DNA from: Sphaerothrix gracilis
Lineage (GTDB): Bacteria > Cyanobacteriota > Cyanobacteriia > Phormidesmidales > Phormidesmidaceae
Direction: 5' to 3'
NCBI RefSeq assembly: GCF_030405905.1
Contig: NZ_JASATW010000004.1
Coordinates: 124,001 to 188,000, forward strand
Length of the DNA stretch: 64,000 nucleotides
The position numbers and the translations under genes are program-made. Positions 8,322 through 17,062 of the stretch are shown one piece after another. Each line of letters starts with the position of its first letter. Position 1 is the stretch's first letter. Under the pieces are notes generated by a model. The model did no database searches. It was given only the letters and a program-made list of their open reading frames with translations, and was not told the origin of the DNA.

Positions 8322-9347
8322 ATGACATCTGGAATTTTAATTAACCTAGGCATTTTCCTAGTCGCTGCCGTCGTGATTGGAATCGTTGGCACTCGGCTGA
8401 CCCGGCTGGCCGATCGCTTAGCGGATAAGACCGGGCTAGGTGAAGCCATCGTAGGCGCTGTTCTGCTGGGCGGCAGTACTTCTCTGCCGGGGATTGTAGC
8501 CTCTGTCAGCGCGGCTTGGGGCGGCCACGCAGAGCTGGCCGTCAGCAACGCCCTGGGCGGAATTGCGGCTCAGACCGCTTTTCTGGCGATCGCCGATGCG
8601 GTTTATCGCCGCGCCAATTTAGAACACGCCGCCGCCTCAGTGCCCAATCTAATGCAGTCCGCTTTGCTGGTCGTTATGCTGGCCCAGCCTATTTTGGCCT
8701 CTAGCGCTCCGGCCTTCACGCTGCTGCAAATACATCCCATTTCTATTTTGATGCTGGCAACCTACAGCTATGGCCTACGGCTCATTGCCCAAGCAAAAGA
8801 AAAGCCCATGTGGGGACCACGCCGCACCAACGAAACACAGATGGATGATGACGAAGAAGAGCTAAGTGGCAGCAGCAGCTTGACATCCCTATGGACGCGA
8901 TTTGCTCTCTATGCGCTCATCCTAGGGGTAGCGGGTTATGGTGTGGCCCAGTCCGGCATCAACCTGGCCACCCTTACAGGCATTTCTGAGTCTGCTGTCG
9001 GTGCGCTGTTCACGGCGATTTCTACTTCCCTGCCAGAGCTGGTCACGGCGATCGCAGCGGTACGGCAAGGCGCACTCACCTTAGCGATGGGAGACATTAT
9101 CGGCGGCAACTCATTTGATGTCCTGTTTTTGGCTTTCTCAGACATGGCTTACCGGCAAGGATCGGTGTACCACGCCATTACCCAGCGCGAAACCTTTTTA
9201 ATCGCCCTCACAATTTTAATGACAACAATTCTGCTGCTAGGACTCCTACGGCGCGAAAAATACGGTATTGCCAACATCGGCTTAGAAAGCTTTTTAATTA
9301 TTGTGCTCTACCTAGGTGGAGCGCTGTTCTTAGTGACTGTCCGCTGA
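8322..9347 (+). CDS. Ca2+/cation antiporter (CaCA) family protein, divergent
   Basis: Integral membrane protein of 341 residues with about ten hydrophobic helices and the two inverted alpha-repeats of the Na+/Ca2+ exchanger superfamily. Repeat 1 is near residues 45-75 (GGSTSLPGIVAS ... SNALGGIAAQ). Repeat 2 is near 225-270 (ISTSLPELVTAIAA ... GDIIGGNSFD). Repeat 2 keeps the ion-binding glutamate of the TSLPE motif, but repeat 1 has glycine there. The central hydrophilic loop is acidic (MDDDEEEL). It probably exchanges cations across the membrane, but the altered site leaves specificity uncertain. It starts 63 bp after the lipoprotein gene. Confidence 0.85.
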   Translation: MTSGILINLGIFLVAAVVIGIVGTRLTRLADRLADKTGLGEAIVGAVLLGGSTSLPGIVASVSAAWGGHAELAVSNALGGIAAQTAFLAIADAVYRRANLEHAAASVPNLMQSALLVVMLAQPILASSAPAFTLLQIHPISILMLATYSYGLRLIAQAKEKPMWGPRRTNETQMDDDEEELSGSSSLTSLWTRFALYALILGVAGYGVAQSGINLATLTGISESAVGALFTAISTSLPELVTAIAAVRQGALTLAMGDIIGGNSFDVLFLAFSDMAYRQGSVYHAITQRETFLIALTILMTTILLLGLLRREKYGIANIGLESFLIIVLYLGGALFLVTVR

Positions 9348-9352
9348 GTCGC

Positions 9353-9937
9353 TCATCTTTTAGTGCGGCTGAGCAGGCGGGCTGCCAAAACGCCGCCGAC
9401 AAAGCCGAACAAGTGGCCTTCCCAGGAAATACCGGGCTGATTAGGTAGAACGCCCCATACCAGGCTGCCGTACAGCATAAACGACAGTAACGATAGGGCA
9501 ATACTGACAACGCTGCGCTCAAAATAACCGCGCAACAGCAAAAATCCCAAATAGCCAAAGATGAGGCCACTCGCGCCAATATGCACCGAGTTGGGAGCGC
9601 CCGTCAGCCAAGTGCCTAAGCCGCCAACTAAACCCGCGATCGCCGTTACCCAGATAAAGTCACTGGTTTCGCGCAGCATGACAAACCAGCCCAGCGTTAT
9701 CAGCGGAATTGTGTTGGCAATCAAATGTTCAAAGTTGCCGTGCAGCAGAGGCGCAAATAAAATTCCGCGTAGCCCAATCAGGCTGCGCGGCCAGATGCCA
9801 TAGGTCGTATCTAGATAGCCGCGCAGAAAAAAGGTGTCTAGTAGTTCCACTGCCCACATCAAGGCAACAAAACCGCCCAGGATAAAGGCTTGAGAGCGAA
9901 TCTCTTGAGCAATAGTACGGGAACGATTCTGGCTCAT
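9353..9937 (-). CDS. Rhomboid family intramembrane serine protease
   Basis: Six-helix membrane protein of 194 residues with the full rhomboid signature: HGNFEHLIANTIPL (oxyanion Asn about 75), catalytic Ser about 123 in GASGLIFGYLG, and catalytic His about 175 in GHLFGFVGG. It should cleave membrane proteins within or next to their transmembrane segments. The substrate is unknown. It is convergent with the antiporter gene, with 5 bp between the stops. It is the basic short bacterial form without extra domains. Confidence 0.92.
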   Translation of the reverse strand: MSQNRSRTIAQEIRSQAFILGGFVALMWAVELLDTFFLRGYLDTTYGIWPRSLIGLRGILFAPLLHGNFEHLIANTIPLITLGWFVMLRETSDFIWVTAIAGLVGGLGTWLTGAPNSVHIGASGLIFGYLGFLLLRGYFERSVVSIALSLLSFMLYGSLVWGVLPNQPGISWEGHLFGFVGGVLAARLLSRTKR

Positions 9938-10035
9938 GAGGCAATAGGTGAGTGCTTTTTCTCTATCTATAGCTTGTCAAATAGGCAATGGCGACGCTGC
10001 AAGCTTAATTTTTTCGGAAAGATTGAAATCAGCAG

Positions 10036-10072
10036 AGAAAAAAGGATTCAAGTTTGACTAACCTGAATCCTT
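10036..10072 (-). terminator. Rho-independent terminator after the PEP-CTERM gene
   Basis: A stem with arms AAGGATTCA (10042-10050) and TGAATCCTT (10064-10072) contains an inner GTT/AAC pair and a TGACT loop. On the minus strand it is followed directly by a run of six U from the A-rich 10036-10041. It lies 90 bp downstream of the PEP-CTERM stop and in the right orientation to end that transcript. Confidence 0.85.
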
Positions 10073-10161
10073 AAAACCCTTTGAGGGCCATATTCACTTC
10101 TGGGGGCAATCTAAAATAAAAAGTCGTTCAACGGTGGGGGGACTCCACCCTTATCTAGCCG

Positions 10162-10902
10162 TTAGCGAACGCGACGACGTAGCAAAGTACCGGCACCAGC
10201 CACTAAGCCTAATCCAATAAAGGCGGTTGGCTCAGGAATGTCCTCCGCAGTAGCCACTGCGCTGAGGGCAAAATCGGAATCGCGGTGATCGCTGAACCTA
10301 GGGCTGTCCACAGCGGTCAGCTCGAAGAAAGAAATCTTGGTGTCACCAAACGGATTCAGAATCTTCCAGGCTGCACCGCCATCAAAGGTCGGTGGAGACA
10401 GATTGACAACAGATCCTGTCGATAGGCTCCAGATAGCATCAAAGCTGTCTTCATCGCCAGTGACTGAGAGGGTACCCACAGTGCCATTGCTAGCGGTTAC
10501 CTGAGCGACCTCATTAAGACCATCAAAACGACCGCCGTTTGCCTTGCTCAAGTACAGAAAGCTGAGATCGATATACTCAACTACGCTCTCAGCAAAGCTG
10601 ACCTTGAGGATATCGCCCGGATCGATTTCGCCCTGAGAAGGATCGCTGGCGCTCTTACCGCTGACGCCGTCCTCAGAAATGCCGATGCCGGTAACGCCAG
10701 CAACAGTTTTCTCAGTCATCAAGAAGCCGTCTGGCTGGACAACATCCAAGGTAAAACCGTTAACCGTACAGGTGGCAGCGCTAGGACAGCCTGCTCCTAC
10801 AGCATCACTCGCCGTAAAGCTGGCTGCCTGTGCGGGCAGCGTAACCGCTCCGGCTAGCACAGCCGCCGCAGAGGCCATTAAATAACTTCGATTCAAACTC
10901 AT
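10162..10902 (-). CDS. PEP-CTERM sorting domain protein
   Basis: Exported protein of 246 residues. The N-terminal signal peptide (SYLMASAAAVLAGAVTLPAQA) is followed by a beta-rich body and a C-terminal PEP-CTERM tag: PEPTAFIGLGLVAGAGT, then LRRRVR. Such tags are removed by exosortase during export of surface and biofilm-matrix proteins. The body (for example VVEYIDLSFLYLSK) is without known catalytic motifs. The start is the ATG at 10902, which has a clear AAGGGAG ribosome site 5-11 bases upstream; the longer TTG-started frame is not supported. Confidence 0.88.
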   Translation of the reverse strand: MSLNRSYLMASAAAVLAGAVTLPAQAASFTASDAVGAGCPSAATCTVNGFTLDVVQPDGFLMTEKTVAGVTGIGISEDGVSGKSASDPSQGEIDPGDILKVSFAESVVEYIDLSFLYLSKANGGRFDGLNEVAQVTASNGTVGTLSVTGDEDSFDAIWSLSTGSVVNLSPPTFDGGAAWKILNPFGDTKISFFELTAVDSPRFSDHRDSDFALSAVATAEDIPEPTAFIGLGLVAGAGTLLRRRVR

Positions 10903-11364
10903 GATTGCTCCCTTAAAAGTGTCATCTAGATAGAAATCTAGCAAAATTACCCAGAATTATGTTGTAGACGCCCTGCAGGCGTTTTCATTTAAACTATCCG
11001 AGAAAATCGAGATCTGCTAAGCAATATGGTTGAACTTCACACAACCTTAATTTTACTCGCTTCATTGGCTGGGATCAGGATAATAAACCACTTTTTTTCT
11101 CGGTGAAAACACCCAATTAGCAACCCCTCTAAACCGGCAGTCTAGAAGTCACAACTGCAATCTTACTCAACCTAGCAGCCAATTGCTATAAGACCTGTCT
11201 TTAGATAGAGCAGGAAAGTTCCTGTCCCTCAGGAGGGCGCGATCCCTGATGATTAGATCAAACTCTACGAGGATACTACACGTGGGCTGAAGGTCAATTC
11301 CGCAAAAATCAGCCCTCCCTCTAACCGGGGGGTAACCCTCTCGGTTATCTGTATACCAGCCTAT
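10903..11364. other. Intergenic region between the PEP-CTERM and PstS-like genes
   Basis: No reading frame here is convincing. It carries the promoter region of the PEP-CTERM gene on the minus strand, a compact GC-rich hairpin ACGCC/GGCGT at about 10969-10982 in that gene's likely leader, and the hairpin downstream of the PstS-like gene at 11322-11347. Confidence 0.5.
11322..11347 (-). terminator. Possible terminator hairpin after the PstS-like gene
   Basis: Arms TAACCG and CGGTTA with an inner GGGT/ACCC pair form a stable stem just after the PstS-like stop (11365). There is no uridine run on the minus strand after the stem, so it may be a factor-dependent terminator or a 3'-end protector. 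Confidence 0.45.
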
Positions 11365-12423
11365 TTAGCGAATGGGGACAAATCCGGCCTGATTGAGCAG
11401 CGTTTGCCCCTGATTGCTCAACAGCAGTTTGGCATAGGCTTCACCGGCTAGCTGGTCGTTCTGGCCATTCTGCTTGACGATGACAAACAAGCGCCGGGTG
11501 AGTGGATATTGCCCGTTACGGAAAGCCTCAACGTTGGACTGATTGCGCTGACTGGGGCAGCTTTCTGGTGGTACGTAAGGCTCTCTGTAAGGGGTTATCA
11601 GCTCGTTTGATCTCTGACCTACGGGTAGAGGTCGAACCGTACACTGACCGACGACTTCTGGCGCAGACGCATAGTAGATAGAGCCGGGATTATTAGAAAT
11701 CTCTCGCAGCGCCGCTGTCGTGTTATCGACAAACTGCACGCTAGGACTAAACTCTGAACCGCCTAAAACAGCGTCTATAAAGAACTCCACCGTTCCGCCA
11801 TCAGGAGTTCGTGAATAGGGCTGAATCGGCAGATTGGGGCCACCAACCTGCTGCCAGTTGGTGATCTCTCCGGTGTAGATACCTCTGATTTGATCTAAGG
11901 TCAGACCAGGTAGCTGAAGCTCAGGATGCACCGCGATCGCCAGCCCTTCTAGCGCTACCGGAATTTCCTGTAGGCCAAAGCCGCGCTGCTGAGCCTGATC
12001 GTATTCTTCTCCCTTGAGTGAACGGGAAGACTGGGCGAAGGAAAGCTGATTGTTGATCAGCATCTCGATACCGACCCCTGAACTGGGGGGCCGCCCCGTC
12101 GGATTGACATAGCGCAGCTCAAAATTAGGCCAAACGGTTTGAATTTGAGAATCCACGCTGCTGCGCATAGGGGCCCAGGTAGTGCTTCCGCCATAGTTAA
12201 ATAAGCCTTGGGGAACGTTACTGACCTCTGCAAAGCTAGCCACAGATGCTGGCAAAGTTTCGTCTGAAGAGGTTCCAGGCTGTCCCGTCTGCGGAGACTG
12301 TCCCGTTAGTCCGCCCAGGCTTAAAGTCCCGCTGCGGTTTAACCACCACAGACCACCACCGACTAGAGCAACTGTGACCAGGAGGGCCGCAATGAGGGCT
12401 GGCGTTTCATTCTTAGTCGCCAT
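11365..12423 (-). CDS. PstS-like phosphate/anion-binding protein, membrane anchored
   Basis: Protein of 352 residues. A single N-terminal hydrophobic segment (residues 9-28, IAALLVTVALVGGGLWWL) without lipobox is followed by a Ser/Gly/Thr/Pro linker and a periplasmic-binding-protein domain of the PstS type: FNYGGSTTWAPM, FAQSSRSLKGEEY, and IRGIYTGEITNWQQVGG, which is the family hallmark. It probably binds phosphate or a similar oxyanion outside the membrane. No pstCAB transporter genes are nearby. Instead it follows a Ser/Thr kinase gene by 21 bp on the same strand, which suggests a sensing rather than uptake role. Confidence 0.85.
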   Translation of the reverse strand: MATKNETPALIAALLVTVALVGGGLWWLNRSGTLSLGGLTGQSPQTGQPGTSSDETLPASVASFAEVSNVPQGLFNYGGSTTWAPMRSSVDSQIQTVWPNFELRYVNPTGRPPSSGVGIEMLINNQLSFAQSSRSLKGEEYDQAQQRGFGLQEIPVALEGLAIAVHPELQLPGLTLDQIRGIYTGEITNWQQVGGPNLPIQPYSRTPDGGTVEFFIDAVLGGSEFSPSVQFVDNTTAALREISNNPGSIYYASAPEVVGQCTVRPLPVGQRSNELITPYREPYVPPESCPSQRNQSNVEAFRNGQYPLTRRLFVIVKQNGQNDQLAGEAYAKLLLSNQGQTLLNQAGFVPIR

Positions 12424-12444
12424 AAATTTTACGAGTAGAAAAGA

Positions 12445-13857
12445 CTAGAAAAACCTAGCAGTGATTTGGTAAATCAGTCGAAATACAATGGCGATCGCGA
12501 CTGCCACCAACGCCGCTATTAAAGCAATGATCAAGAGATTTTGCCAAGGATAGAGTCGCAGCAGTAAGGCGATACCAAAGCTGACAGCGGCAATAATCAT
12601 TAGATCAACCCGCTCAATAATGCGTCGCCACTGCAAAAATACTAAAGCCGCCATGAACAGCAGCCAAACACCGCCGCCGATCAGCGTCGTGCCTAAAAAG
12701 CTGATTAAGGCAATTGCCGCTATGCTGCCTTCAAAGCCGGTAAAAGCAGCGCCTGATAGGGTTTCGATTAGAGAAAACTGAGGTTGGGATGCCGCTGCTG
12801 GTGGTGATGGGGGCGGGGGCGAGAGCGGAGCAGCAGGCTGGGACTGGATAGAAGTTGGCGGATTGGGCGGGGGTGCTGTGGGCGGAGAAACTGGTGGGCG
12901 GGGGGAAGTGGGCTGCTGCAAGGCTCGCAGCGCCACTTGGGCCGAGGGAAAGCGCTGATTGGGGGCAACTTTCAGCATCCGGTTGAGTACCCCAGCCAAG
13001 CGGGAACTCACTTGAACACCTTGCTCCCAGTTCCACGTATTGCTGTAGGAATCAAACAGGTCGCTAGCAGGCTTGCCCGTCAGCAGCGTCACGCAGGTAA
13101 CGGCTAAGGCATATAAATCTGTGGAAGGATACACCGCCCCGCCAGACATCTGCTCGGGTGGGGCAAAGCCCATAGAGTAAATCCCCGTAGACTTGGCCGC
13201 GCCTCTCTGACCCTGCGTTACCTGCTTGACCGCGCCAAAATCGAGCAGATAAAGCTTGCCATTGCGATGCCGCATGATATTAGACGGTTTAATATCGCGG
13301 TGGATGGTGTGGTTGTCGTGAACAAAGGCCAGCACTTTGAGAATAGAGGTCAAGATCTCTAGAATGTCGGCTTCTGAAAATGGCCCCTGCTGCTCTAGCG
13401 CCTGTTCTAAGTCTTGACCGTCAATAAACTCCTGGACTAGATAAAAGAATTCTTCCGGTTGCGAGGTGCCCAAACCAGGAACAACCAGCGGAAAAAAAGC
13501 ATAGAGATCTGGAATCTGAGGATGGCGATCGCCAAGCGCTTCTAGTACCTGCGCTTCTCGCTCAAAGAGATCTTGAGCTATCTGAAGCTGATCGGGGCTT
13601 AGATCGCCTGCAGGCTGAAACTGCTTGACGACGCACTGTCGCATTGTGGGCGTGTAGCGATCGCAGGCCAGATAGGCCGTACCGAAGCCCCCTTGGCCCA
13701 GCAGCTTGACCGTTAAATAGCGGCTACCCAATATCAGAGGCATACCGCAGCTAACGCAGAACTTTTGCTGCACCGTCTTCAGGACAGCAGAATTATCAAT
13801 GTCAGCAAAAGAGTTAATCGGTTTTGGGCAGTTGGGGCGCGTGCAGTGCAGCTCCAT
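12445..13857 (-). CDS. Membrane-bound Ser/Thr protein kinase with N-terminal Cys ribbon
   Basis: Protein of 470 residues. The first 40 residues hold a four-cysteine ribbon (CTRPNCP ... CVSCGMP). The Hanks-type kinase domain spans about 47-300: glycine loop GQGGFGTAY, VVKQF lysine, catalytic HRDIKPSN, and DFG in LLDFGAVKQ. A proline-rich linker (about 310-350) and four hydrophobic helices (about 365-465) follow. All catalytic residues are present, so it should be active. It is of the cyanobacterial type with zinc-ribbon start. The PstS-like gene lies 21 bp downstream, so the two are probably an operon. Start ATG 13857. Confidence 0.9.
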   Translation of the reverse strand: MELHCTRPNCPKPINSFADIDNSAVLKTVQQKFCVSCGMPLILGSRYLTVKLLGQGGFGTAYLACDRYTPTMRQCVVKQFQPAGDLSPDQLQIAQDLFEREAQVLEALGDRHPQIPDLYAFFPLVVPGLGTSQPEEFFYLVQEFIDGQDLEQALEQQGPFSEADILEILTSILKVLAFVHDNHTIHRDIKPSNIMRHRNGKLYLLDFGAVKQVTQGQRGAAKSTGIYSMGFAPPEQMSGGAVYPSTDLYALAVTCVTLLTGKPASDLFDSYSNTWNWEQGVQVSSRLAGVLNRMLKVAPNQRFPSAQVALRALQQPTSPRPPVSPPTAPPPNPPTSIQSQPAAPLSPPPPSPPAAASQPQFSLIETLSGAAFTGFEGSIAAIALISFLGTTLIGGGVWLLFMAALVFLQWRRIIERVDLMIIAAVSFGIALLLRLYPWQNLLIIALIAALVAVAIAIVFRLIYQITARFF

Positions 13858-13884
13858 GAGGATTTCTTCGTTGAGGAAGATTGG

Positions 13885-14946
13885 TTAGCTAGAGGAAGAT
13901 TGAGAATTTGACTGGGATAGCCCAGGATTGGCGACGGTGGCCGTCATCTCAACGGTTTCTTCGGTCTTGGAGGCAGTTTTAGTGCCATTTGCTTTGCTCT
14001 TGCTATTCTTACTGAAGTCTAAGACGCGATTGGTAAACTGCGGCAAAATCTCTTTGGTAAAGGCTTCAGCCGCTTTAGAGCGATATCGGCTGGGATTGAA
14101 AATGGCCGATAGGGTGCGGTTGACCACGACAGACTCAATCTTGGCCCGGTGTAAAACCCCCATCTGCAGCTCTTTTTCAATCGCAGAGATCGACACAAAA
14201 GCCACTCCCAGTCCTGACTGCACCGCGTTCTTGATTGCTTCGATAGAGTTGAGTTCCATCTCAATTTTCAAGCGCCGGGTCTCAATGCCTGAACGCGACA
14301 ACACCTGATCAATCACTTTGCGAATTGTAGACTGAGAATCTAAAGCAATAAACTTGAGCTTATACAGATCTTCTCGCTGAATCACCTCTTGCCCCGCCAA
14401 GGGATGAAAGACCGGCATAATCAGCGCCAGTTCATCCTCAGCGTAGGGAATGATTTCCAGGACGTCCTGTAGCTCAGGCAAAACTTCTCCACCAATAATA
14501 GCGAGATCTACCTGACCGTTCGCCACGCTCCAGGACGTCCGGCGAGTTGAGTGTACGTGTAGCTGTACCGCCACATCGGGATACCGCTGACGGAAAAGCC
14601 CAATCATGCGGGGCAACAGGTAAGTCCCGGTGGTCTGGCTGGCCCCCACAATCAAAGTCCCGCCTTGTAAGCTTTGCAGATCTTCGATAGCGCGGCAGGT
14701 TTCCTGGCACAGGCTCAAAATGCGATCGCCATAGCTCAGCAGCAAATGTCCGGCTTCCGTGAGCTGCGCCCGTCGCCCTCCCCGATCGAACAAAGGTACG
14801 TCTAGCTGACGTTCTAGATTTTGAACCTGCAGGCTCACGGCTGGCTGCGATACGTACAGGCTATCTGCGGCCCGCTTGAAACTCCCTTCAGCAGCAATTG
14901 CCTTGAGAATACGGAGTTGATCGAGGGTAAAGGGAAGGTCAGACAT
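13885..14946 (-). CDS. rbcR: LysR-type regulator RbcR (Ycf30 family)
   Basis: LysR-type transcription factor of 353 residues. The winged helix at residues 1-65 (FTLDQLRILKAIAAEGSFKRAADSLYVSQPAVS) is followed by an effector domain with GASQTTGTYLLPRMIGLFRQRYPDV, LHVHSTRR and VDLAIIGGEV. The sequence closely follows cyanobacterial RbcR and plastid Ycf30, which regulate RuBisCO and carbon assimilation genes. The C-terminal tail of about 45 residues is Ser/Thr/Lys-rich and probably disordered. It lies 27 bp upstream of the kinase gene on the same strand, so some co-transcription is possible. It is not next to rbc or ccm genes here. Confidence 0.9.
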   Translation of the reverse strand: MSDLPFTLDQLRILKAIAAEGSFKRAADSLYVSQPAVSLQVQNLERQLDVPLFDRGGRRAQLTEAGHLLLSYGDRILSLCQETCRAIEDLQSLQGGTLIVGASQTTGTYLLPRMIGLFRQRYPDVAVQLHVHSTRRTSWSVANGQVDLAIIGGEVLPELQDVLEIIPYAEDELALIMPVFHPLAGQEVIQREDLYKLKFIALDSQSTIRKVIDQVLSRSGIETRRLKIEMELNSIEAIKNAVQSGLGVAFVSISAIEKELQMGVLHRAKIESVVVNRTLSAIFNPSRYRSKAAEAFTKEILPQFTNRVLDFSKNSKSKANGTKTASKTEETVEMTATVANPGLSQSNSQSSSS

Positions 14947-15530
14947 AATTGCTTAACCTGAAGTTAAAAAAGCTCGAAGGTGAGTAAAAGCGTAAGCTGT
15001 AGCGAAACAAGTAAACTGCGCAGCCCCTGAACGTTGCAGATAGGCAATCGAAAACCAATAGAAAATACTGAGGGATCCAGTGATAACTCTGTAGTCCTTA
15101 GATTACTTGTTATCCGGGCTGGCTGAAACCAACCAGGATCAAAACCTGTAGGTTCTAAGCAACATCAGAATGTTTGGGACTTTCTGAATTTACCAGGAAT
15201 TGTGAGTGTTGCCCTAATAGACGCGATCGCGTGCTTGCCTGACTGACGTTGCTCAAACGCCAAACCATCGGCCATTGCCTACTCGCTCATGAGCCGTTAG
15301 CCCATCTAGGTCATCGAGGGCCGCTAGCTTTGGCATGAGGCAAAACTTTATCAGCTCATCGGCTATAGTTTTAAGCCTGACCCTGGTTAAATCAACATTT
15401 TTGCCGAATCTGATGCCTGCATTGTTTAAGTGTTACGAACTGTACGGCAAAGCTGTGCTGCGAACAGATAGATTTTGGGCATCTGATAAAGTAGTCAGAA
15501 TAGAAAAAGGGCTTGCTTTAGTATGTTCCT
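14947..15530. other. Divergent intergenic region between rbcR and hrcA
   Basis: A 584 bp region that holds the divergent promoters of rbcR and hrcA. A 68-codon frame at 15335-15541 overlaps the hrcA start; its composition and lack of pattern make it unlikely to be real. I searched for the CIRCE palindrome expected at HrcA targets (TTAGCACTC-N9-GAGTGCTAA) and did not see it. LysR-type sites may lie here but I cannot place them. Confidence 0.5.
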
Positions 15531-16619
15531 ATGCCAATTAAGCTAAAACTCAATACTCGGCAGCAGCAGATATTGTGGGCAACCATTCGTCGTTACGTAG
15601 AAACGGCAGAGCCAGTCGGTTCTAAGTCGCTAGCCAAAGAATATGACCTCAAGGTCAGCTCGGCTACGATCCGTAACGCGATGGGTTTTTTGGAAAAGTC
15701 AGGTTTGCTTTATCAGCCCCACACTTCAGCAGGGCGCATTCCTTCTGACTCTGGCTATCGCATTTACGTAGATGAGCTAATTCAGCCCTCTGGAAAAATT
15801 GGCCGACAGGTAGACCGGCTACTGCGCAGTCAGCTTGACTGGGAAGGCTGGAGCCTTGAGGCTCTCCTACACGGCGCCGCGCAGATTTTATCAACTCTGA
15901 GCGGCTATGTCACCTTAATCACGCTGCCCAACACCCATCAGGCCGTCCTCCGTCACCTACAGCTCGTGCAGGTGAGTCCTGGGCAAGGACTACTCATAGT
16001 CATGCTAGATTGCTATGGCCCCCAGTCTATCTTGATCCAGCTCCCCCATAGACTGGACGAAGCGGCTGCCCAATCGGAGCAGCTAGACCGGGAACTACAG
16101 CTTTTATCTAATTTTCTCAATACTCATCTCAAAGGGCGGACTCTAAGCGAAGTGACGCTACTGGACTGGAGCGAGCTAGACCAGAAATTTCAGCGCTATG
16201 CTAAAACGCTGAGACAGGCGGTCACTAATCTTTCTCGCCGGAGTCAAGCCCCTGCTTCCACCCAAATGATGGTCAGCGGCCTGGCTGAAGTACTGCGACA
16301 GCCAGAGTTCTCTGAGTCTCATCAGGTACAGGCAATCGTGCAGCTGCTAGAGGAAGAGCAAAAGCAGATTTGGCCGCTCATCTTCGAGGCAGAAGATACG
16401 CTGGGCACAGACTCTGGCGTCCGCATTTGGATTGGTTCCGAGAATCCTATTGAACCAATGCAAAGCTGTGCCTTAGTCACCGCTATGTATCGCCGTGACT
16501 CAGTTCCCGTAGGCAGCGTCGGCATTTTGGGTCCTACGCGAATGCTGTATGAAAATGCGATCGCGGTTGTAGAAGCGGCAGCGGATTATCTCTCTAAAGC
16601 TATCAGCCAGCCAGCTTGA
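15531..16619 (+). CDS. hrcA: Heat-inducible transcription repressor HrcA
   Basis: HrcA of 362 residues, a repressor that binds CIRCE operators of groEL-type heat-shock genes and depends on GroEL for activity. The N-terminal winged helix (NTRQQQILWATIRRYVETAEPVGSKSLAKEY, VSSATIRNAMGFLEKSGLLYQPHTSAGRIPS) is diagnostic. The rest has the GAF-like and dimerisation parts, ending GPTRMLYENAIAVVEAAADYLS. No groESL or dnaK genes are in the window and there is no CIRCE upstream, so its targets lie elsewhere. Start ATG 15531. Confidence 0.95.
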   Translation: MPIKLKLNTRQQQILWATIRRYVETAEPVGSKSLAKEYDLKVSSATIRNAMGFLEKSGLLYQPHTSAGRIPSDSGYRIYVDELIQPSGKIGRQVDRLLRSQLDWEGWSLEALLHGAAQILSTLSGYVTLITLPNTHQAVLRHLQLVQVSPGQGLLIVMLDCYGPQSILIQLPHRLDEAAAQSEQLDRELQLLSNFLNTHLKGRTLSEVTLLDWSELDQKFQRYAKTLRQAVTNLSRRSQAPASTQMMVSGLAEVLRQPEFSESHQVQAIVQLLEEEQKQIWPLIFEAEDTLGTDSGVRIWIGSENPIEPMQSCALVTAMYRRDSVPVGSVGILGPTRMLYENAIAVVEAAADYLSKAISQPA

Positions 16620-16641
16620 GAACTCCATCTCAGGCATAGAT

Positions 16642-16890
16642 TCAGGAGTTTTCAGAGTGAAAGGGATGCTCCCCCAGCTTTAAGCCTTGCTTAGAAGCCT
16701 CTAAAGTTTGCCAGAGTTCATAGATAGCCTCGTAGGCTGCCTGGGACTTAAGTTTGCCGCTGGTTTCTAAATTGCAAATATGGTTTACGCGCTGGGCAAA
16801 TTCTTGCAAATTGGCGTTGAAGGCTAGATTCTCTGGCTGCACGTCACCCCGGTAGGCGGAGCGAGGATTGATAAAGTCGTCAGCACTCAT
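16642..16890 (-). CDS. Small conserved cyanobacterial protein (DUF7219-like)
   Basis: Protein of 82 residues, soluble, mainly helical: DDFINPRSAYRGDVQPENLAFNANLQEFAQRV, then NLETSGKLKSQAAYEAIYELWQTL. The FINPRSxYxGxxxPENLxFNANLQEFAQRV pattern recurs in cyanobacteria (from memory, DUF7219). Function is unknown. A GGAG ribosome site lies about ten bases before the ATG at 16890. It is convergent with hrcA; the 22 bp between the stops and the start of this gene's 3' end form an imperfect GAACTCC/GGAGTTTTC hairpin that could end both transcripts. Confidence 0.8.
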   Translation of the reverse strand: MSADDFINPRSAYRGDVQPENLAFNANLQEFAQRVNHICNLETSGKLKSQAAYEAIYELWQTLEASKQGLKLGEHPFHSENS

Positions 16891-17062
16891 CTGACAAAGT
16901 CTCCATAGTTTAGACTGCCTTAACCATAGCGGAATGGCCTATAGCCGACGCTTCCATCTGTCTATGGGTTCTTGAGAAAGTTTAAGAACTTGATGAAATC
17001 TCTGAAATGGTCAGTGGGCAAGTCGTAGGAGTTGCTATGAGATTTATAGTGGGTATTTGGTG

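Noticed and set aside
15335..15541. 68-codon frame upstream of hrcA
   Set aside because: It overlaps the hrcA start, has no domain pattern and no ribosome site, so it looks random.
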